From positions 1 to 17,001 of the forward strand of contig CABIYF010000037.1 of the NCBI GenBank assembly GCA_902362875.1: a DNA stretch of 17,001 nt. Reading direction: 5' to 3'. Source of the DNA: Eubacteriaceae bacterium (GTDB lineage Bacteria; Bacillota; Clostridia; Lachnospirales; Lachnospiraceae). The notes beneath the pieces are model-generated. The model saw only the letters and a program-made list of their open reading frames with translations. It had not been told where the DNA came from and did not search any database. This document shows positions 14,496 to 17,001 of the stretch, in pieces. Position numbers and translations under genes: made by a program. Every line of letters begins with the position of its first letter. Position 1 is the stretch's first letter.

Positions 14496-15263
14496 TTATT
14501 CCCCATTTAACAATTGCTGTATTGCTAATAGTATCATATCTTTTAAACTACTTTCCCACATAGAAACAGATGGACTTAATTTTTTATAAAGTGACAATAC
14601 CTGCTGTCTTTGTTTATCTAATTGGTGCTCTTTGGGCATGAATAACGTATAAAATTTGATATTAAACTTCTTTCCTATCTTAACAAAATGGATAAAAATG
14701 GATAACTGCTTGCATTCCTCAGGTGAAATCAAAATTCCCCTTATTTTCTCTTCCCCACTTCCTGCAAGCACTTCTCCATTTACGATTTTAGATTGAACTA
14801 TATCTCCATATTCATGCTCAAATACTTGTCTCAATTTTTCTTCTATCTGCTGTAATGAAGGAACACTAATTTCTTTTGCCACAAACAATTCTTTGTTCTC
14901 ATCTCTTACTGCTAATGAATATGTAAGTGCTTTTTCTTGAAATGCAAAAGCATCAAATAAACCTATATAATCTTCCTCATTCCAGGTCAACGCTGAAGCA
15001 TCAAAATATATTTCTCCATTTGAAGAAGTTTTTTCATATTGTTCTGGCGATTTTGCACTTTTGCTAAAATCATGTAATCTTTGCTTCATTTTTGGTGTCA
15101 TTTTCATTTCATTTGTAAGCATATATTGAAGTACTGTATTTTCACTTTTATATGCTTTCATCCACATTAAAGAAGATGCTACTATTGTCAATAATTTATT
15201 TTTTAGTTCTCCTCTCTGTATATTTTTATTAAATAGGCGTTTGCGAAACGCCATAAGCCGCAT
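14496..15263 (-). CDS. Unrecognised protein; gene 5' end cut by the insertion sequence
   Basis: I do not recognise this 255-codon frame. The first 10 codons (from the ATG at 15263) lie inside the left end of the insertion sequence; native sequence begins near Phe11 at 15233. So the gene was probably longer, with its true start on the far side of the IS, outside the window. The IS-supplied ATG has a weak AAGG 8 bases upstream, so a fusion start is possible. A good AGAGAGGAG sequence (15206-15214) sits in the frame but no start codon follows at a proper distance. The product is rich in charged residues, with no signal peptide or lipobox; about residues 23-36 are mildly hydrophobic, and 135-150 and 205-225 look helical. 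It is AT-rich like the amidase gene 39 bases downstream and was probably its operon partner. Confidence 0.55.
   Translation of the reverse strand: MRLMAFRKRLFNKNIQRGELKNKLLTIVASSLMWMKAYKSENTVLQYMLTNEMKMTPKMKQRLHDFSKSAKSPEQYEKTSSNGEIYFDASALTWNEEDYIGLFDAFAFQEKALTYSLAVRDENKELFVAKEISVPSLQQIEEKLRQVFEHEYGDIVQSKIVNGEVLAGSGEEKIRGILISPEECKQLSIFIHFVKIGKKFNIKFYTLFMPKEHQLDKQRQQVLSLYKKLSPSVSMWESSLKDMILLAIQQLLNGE
15234..15249 (+). repeat. Left terminal inverted repeat of the insertion sequence
   Basis: TAGGCGTTTGCGAAAC matches the complement of the right end at 13 of 16 positions. It also contributes to a perfect hairpin GGCGTTT-GCG-AAACGCC (15236-15252). Confidence 0.65.
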
Positions 15264-15279
15264 AAATACGGCCTTTTTT
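15257..15279 (+). terminator. Terminator-like hairpin inside the left end of the insertion sequence
   Basis: GCCG and CGGC pair around an 8-base loop and are followed by C and six T on the plus strand. The stem is short. In this position it would stop outside transcription from reading into the transposase gene, a common arrangement in insertion sequences. Confidence 0.45.
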
Positions 15280-15312
15280 GTTGTCCAAAAGCAAATAACT
15301 CCTCACTGGATA

Positions 15313-15321
15313 TGGTATAAT
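15313..15321 (+). promoter_or_regulatory. Extended -10 promoter of the transposase gene
   Basis: TGGTATAAT is a perfect extended -10 (TG-N-TATAAT). The region 17-18 bases upstream (AAATAA or CAAATA) is a poor -35, as is usual for extended -10 promoters. Confidence 0.55.
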
Positions 15322-15376
15322 AGAGTTGACTAAAAACTATAAACCTACATCCAAGAAAGGAGTTATTCTGATACTT

Positions 15377-16849
15377 ATGATACCATATAAACAGCTTTCT
15401 TTGGCAGATATTTTTTCAGATTGCCAAGAAAAATTTGAAAATGACAAACCTGCGTTTCTTTCTCTATTGGAAACCCATATCGATATTGATGAGTTTATTC
15501 CGATTTCTTTCAGAAATCATTTCTATGCATCGACGGGCAGAGCCCGTAAATACCCCTTGCAAGCTTTTCTGTGGGCTTTGATCATTCAGCGTATTTTCTC
15601 TATCCCTACAGATCAGCTTCTCCTGACTTTTCTCGCTTATTCTAAACCACTCCGTGAATTCTGTGGTTTTACCAAAGTCCCGGATGCTTCCAAAATCACA
15701 CGGTTCAAACAGGATTTTGGGGATGACCTGCAGCTCGTTTTCGATAACCTTGTTGACGTTACCGAGCCTATCTGTCAGGCGATTGACTCTGCAAAAGCGG
15801 ATATGACCATCTTTGATTCTTCCGGCATTGAAGCATTTGTTACCGAAAATAATCCCAAGTATGCTAACAGGATCATCAAGCAGCTTAAGGCATACGCAAA
15901 AGTTCATGGCTTTAATAAATCTTATGATCCTTATAAGGCCGCCTATGGTTCCATGCCTTCTCATGCTTCTGCCAATCCTGAGATTAAGCAGCTCTATATC
16001 AATGGGCATTTTTGCTATGTCTTCAAGTTCGGCATTGTCACCAACGGACTGGGCATCATCCGCCACATATCTTTTTATAACAAAAACTTTATGGCTTCAC
16101 ATCCTGATATCGTTGTCAAAAAGAAATCCGATTCTCCTGACGAAGATAAATGTGTTCATGATTCAAAGCTTTTAATCCCGACACTGAAGGACTTCTTTTC
16201 CAGGCATCCTTTGATTAATCCAAAAACCTTCCTGGGTGATGCTGCTTTCGATACCGCTCAGCTCTATAAGAGCCTTCTTACCGGTAACACTTTTGGTAAT
16301 GACAAACATTTCTCGAAAGCTTATATTCCACTGAATGCAAGATCCGGACTTGAAAATCTGAATTATTCCATCAATGAAGATGGTATTCCGTGTTGTCCAC
16401 ATGATCCTTCTTTACAAATGAGGTACGAAGGCACTTCCAAACTTCGCAGCGGAGTAACAAGATATAAATTTGTCTGTCCAAAAATGAAATGGATTTATGA
16501 TAAATCAACTCAAAAAGCCCATCGTCATTGCTTCTGTGACAACCCCTGTACCTCTTCTAAATGTGGACGGATGGTCTACATCTACCCAGAAAAGGATCTT
16601 CGTGCTTATCCCGGAACAATCCGCGGCACCGAAGAATGGGATGATACCTATAAAATCAGGACTGTTGTCGAAAGAGATATCAACCACATCAAGGACAATC
16701 TCTGTCTCGCAGGACGCCGAACACAAAATGAGAAGACTCTGCATGCGGATCTGATTCTTGCCGGGATCACACAACTTATTACTGTTGTTCTCGCAGATAA
16801 GATCAATCACCACGAATATATTCGAAGCATAAAACCACTCATAGCTTAG
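15377..16849 (+). CDS. DDE transposase of the insertion sequence
   Basis: The 490-residue enzyme catalyses cut and strand transfer of the IS. The N-terminal part (about 50-130) is a DNA-binding region with STGRARKYPLQAFLWAL and a helix-rich CGFTKVPDASKITRF segment. The catalytic residues appear to be Asp147 (TIFDSSG), Asp288 (FLGDAAFD) and Glu432 (RTVVERDINH). Between the second and third is a cluster of seven Cys (339, 340, 367, 385, 387, 391, 396), which looks like a zinc-binding insert. I start at the ATG at 15377; an AAAGGAG ribosome site (15356-15362) lies 14 bases before it, rather far. The frame is open back to a TTG at 15326, but the protein begins sensibly at MIPYKQL. It is more GC-rich than the genes next to it, marking it as a later arrival. 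Confidence 0.88.
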   Translation: MIPYKQLSLADIFSDCQEKFENDKPAFLSLLETHIDIDEFIPISFRNHFYASTGRARKYPLQAFLWALIIQRIFSIPTDQLLLTFLAYSKPLREFCGFTKVPDASKITRFKQDFGDDLQLVFDNLVDVTEPICQAIDSAKADMTIFDSSGIEAFVTENNPKYANRIIKQLKAYAKVHGFNKSYDPYKAAYGSMPSHASANPEIKQLYINGHFCYVFKFGIVTNGLGIIRHISFYNKNFMASHPDIVVKKKSDSPDEDKCVHDSKLLIPTLKDFFSRHPLINPKTFLGDAAFDTAQLYKSLLTGNTFGNDKHFSKAYIPLNARSGLENLNYSINEDGIPCCPHDPSLQMRYEGTSKLRSGVTRYKFVCPKMKWIYDKSTQKAHRHCFCDNPCTSSKCGRMVYIYPEKDLRAYPGTIRGTEEWDDTYKIRTVVERDINHIKDNLCLAGRRTQNEKTLHADLILAGITQLITVVLADKINHHEYIRSIKPLIA

Positions 16850-16922
16850 GACTTACCACTTTCATAAAGCCCATAGCTTATTAAAGTGCGCCTAAAATAT
16901 CCGACTATCTATTTTTCATTTC

Positions 16923-16947
16923 AGAATTCGTGCTCTGCACGAATTCT
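16923..16947. terminator. Perfect 11-bp hairpin after the transposase gene
   Basis: AGAATTCGTGC pairs fully with GCACGAATTCT around a TCT loop, 73 bases past the transposase stop. The tail (ACCTTGTTTTGG) is only partly T-rich, so it may be a terminator or a structural element of the IS end. Confidence 0.5.
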
Positions 16948-16985
16948 ACCTTGTTTTGGTTCAAGATTGCGAACGAGCACCGTGA

Positions 16986-17001
16986 GTTTCGCAATTACCT
17001 A
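16986..17001 (-). repeat. Right terminal inverted repeat of the insertion sequence
   Basis: On the complement it reads TAGGTAATTGCGAAAC, equal to the left end at 13 of 16 positions. Its TTGCGAA core pairs with TTGCGAA at 16967-16973 to make a subterminal hairpin. It ends at the window edge, so it may extend further. Confidence 0.6.

Larger units (their letters stand above)
15234..17001 (+). mobile_element. Insertion sequence of about 1.77 kb with one DDE transposase gene
   Basis: Imperfect terminal inverted repeats bound the element: TAGGCGTTTGCGAAAC at 15234-15249, and on the complement of 16986-17001 TAGGTAATTGCGAAAC, with 13 of 16 positions equal. Between them lie a terminator-like hairpin, a promoter, one transposase gene filling most of the element and a second hairpin. 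The right repeat ends exactly at the last base of the window, so the outer end and any target duplication cannot be seen. The left end interrupts the unknown gene on the minus strand. Family is not certain; the transposase belongs with IS4/IS1182-like DDE enzymes common in Lachnospiraceae. Confidence 0.75.

Noticed and set aside
12816..15233. A phage lysis module
   Set aside because: The amidase has a lipoprotein signal and no holin, tail or other phage genes are near.
15326..15376. TTG at 15326 as transposase start
   Set aside because: It lies only 5 bases after the -10 hexamer, so it would be at or before the transcript start; the AAAGGAG at 15356-15362 points to the ATG at 15377.
15464..16066. 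Long minus-strand open frame inside the transposase gene
   Set aside because: It is opposite well-conserved transposase sequence, has no ribosome site, and its translation resembles no protein.

Overview
The window looks like a chromosomal segment of a low-GC Firmicute of the Lachnospiraceae type (an Anaerostipes-like gut anaerobe is my best guess, from protein style only). It carries strong AGGAGG-type ribosome sites, U-tailed hairpin terminators, an AraC plus two-ABC-exporter unit, a short accessory pyruvate kinase, a TIGR01906-type membrane protein and an IS transposase of a kind common in gut Clostridia. No rRNA, tRNA, CRISPR array, phage module or known defence system is visible.

Layout, left to right. 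Positions 1-476 hold the 5' part of a sodium:alanine symporter (AGCS) gene on the minus strand that stops after 129 codons, so it is probably broken. Positions 624-6102 hold a minus-strand group: an AraC-type regulator, two ABC exporter half-transporters overlapping by one base (TAATG), and a MerR-type regulator downstream. The promoter of the AraC gene carries a 19-bp site matching the DtxR/IdeR iron box at 14 of 19 positions, right over the -10 element. Together with the AraC-ABC-ABC order known from the yersiniabactin (YbtA-YbtP-YbtQ) system, this suggests an iron- or metallophore-linked transport operon.

Positions 6328-9474 hold a tight minus-strand operon: a C39-like cysteine peptidase, adenine deaminase (ade) and a membrane-anchored NodB polysaccharide deacetylase, ending in a clear terminator. 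Divergent from it, on the plus strand, are a TIGR01906/DUF1461 membrane protein and a membrane-anchored glycerophosphodiesterase-like protein, ending at 11379-11410 in a terminator that can work both ways. A 325-residue pyruvate kinase lacking the C-terminal domain faces it on the minus strand.

From about 12480 to 15233 the DNA is visibly richer in A+T (by eye roughly 30% GC against about 40% elsewhere). It holds a lipoprotein N-acetylmuramoyl-L-alanine amidase with a long unassigned C-terminal half, and an unrecognised gene upstream of it in the same operon. The 5' end of that gene is cut by an insertion sequence at 15234-17001, which has imperfect terminal inverted repeats and a DDE transposase with a cysteine cluster. 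This AT-rich pair, its terminator and the IS form the accessory part of the window; the rest reads as ordinary Lachnospiraceae chromosome. The items most worth checking are the iron-box candidate, the short pyruvate kinase, the amidase C-terminal domain with its unknown partner, and the IS ends.
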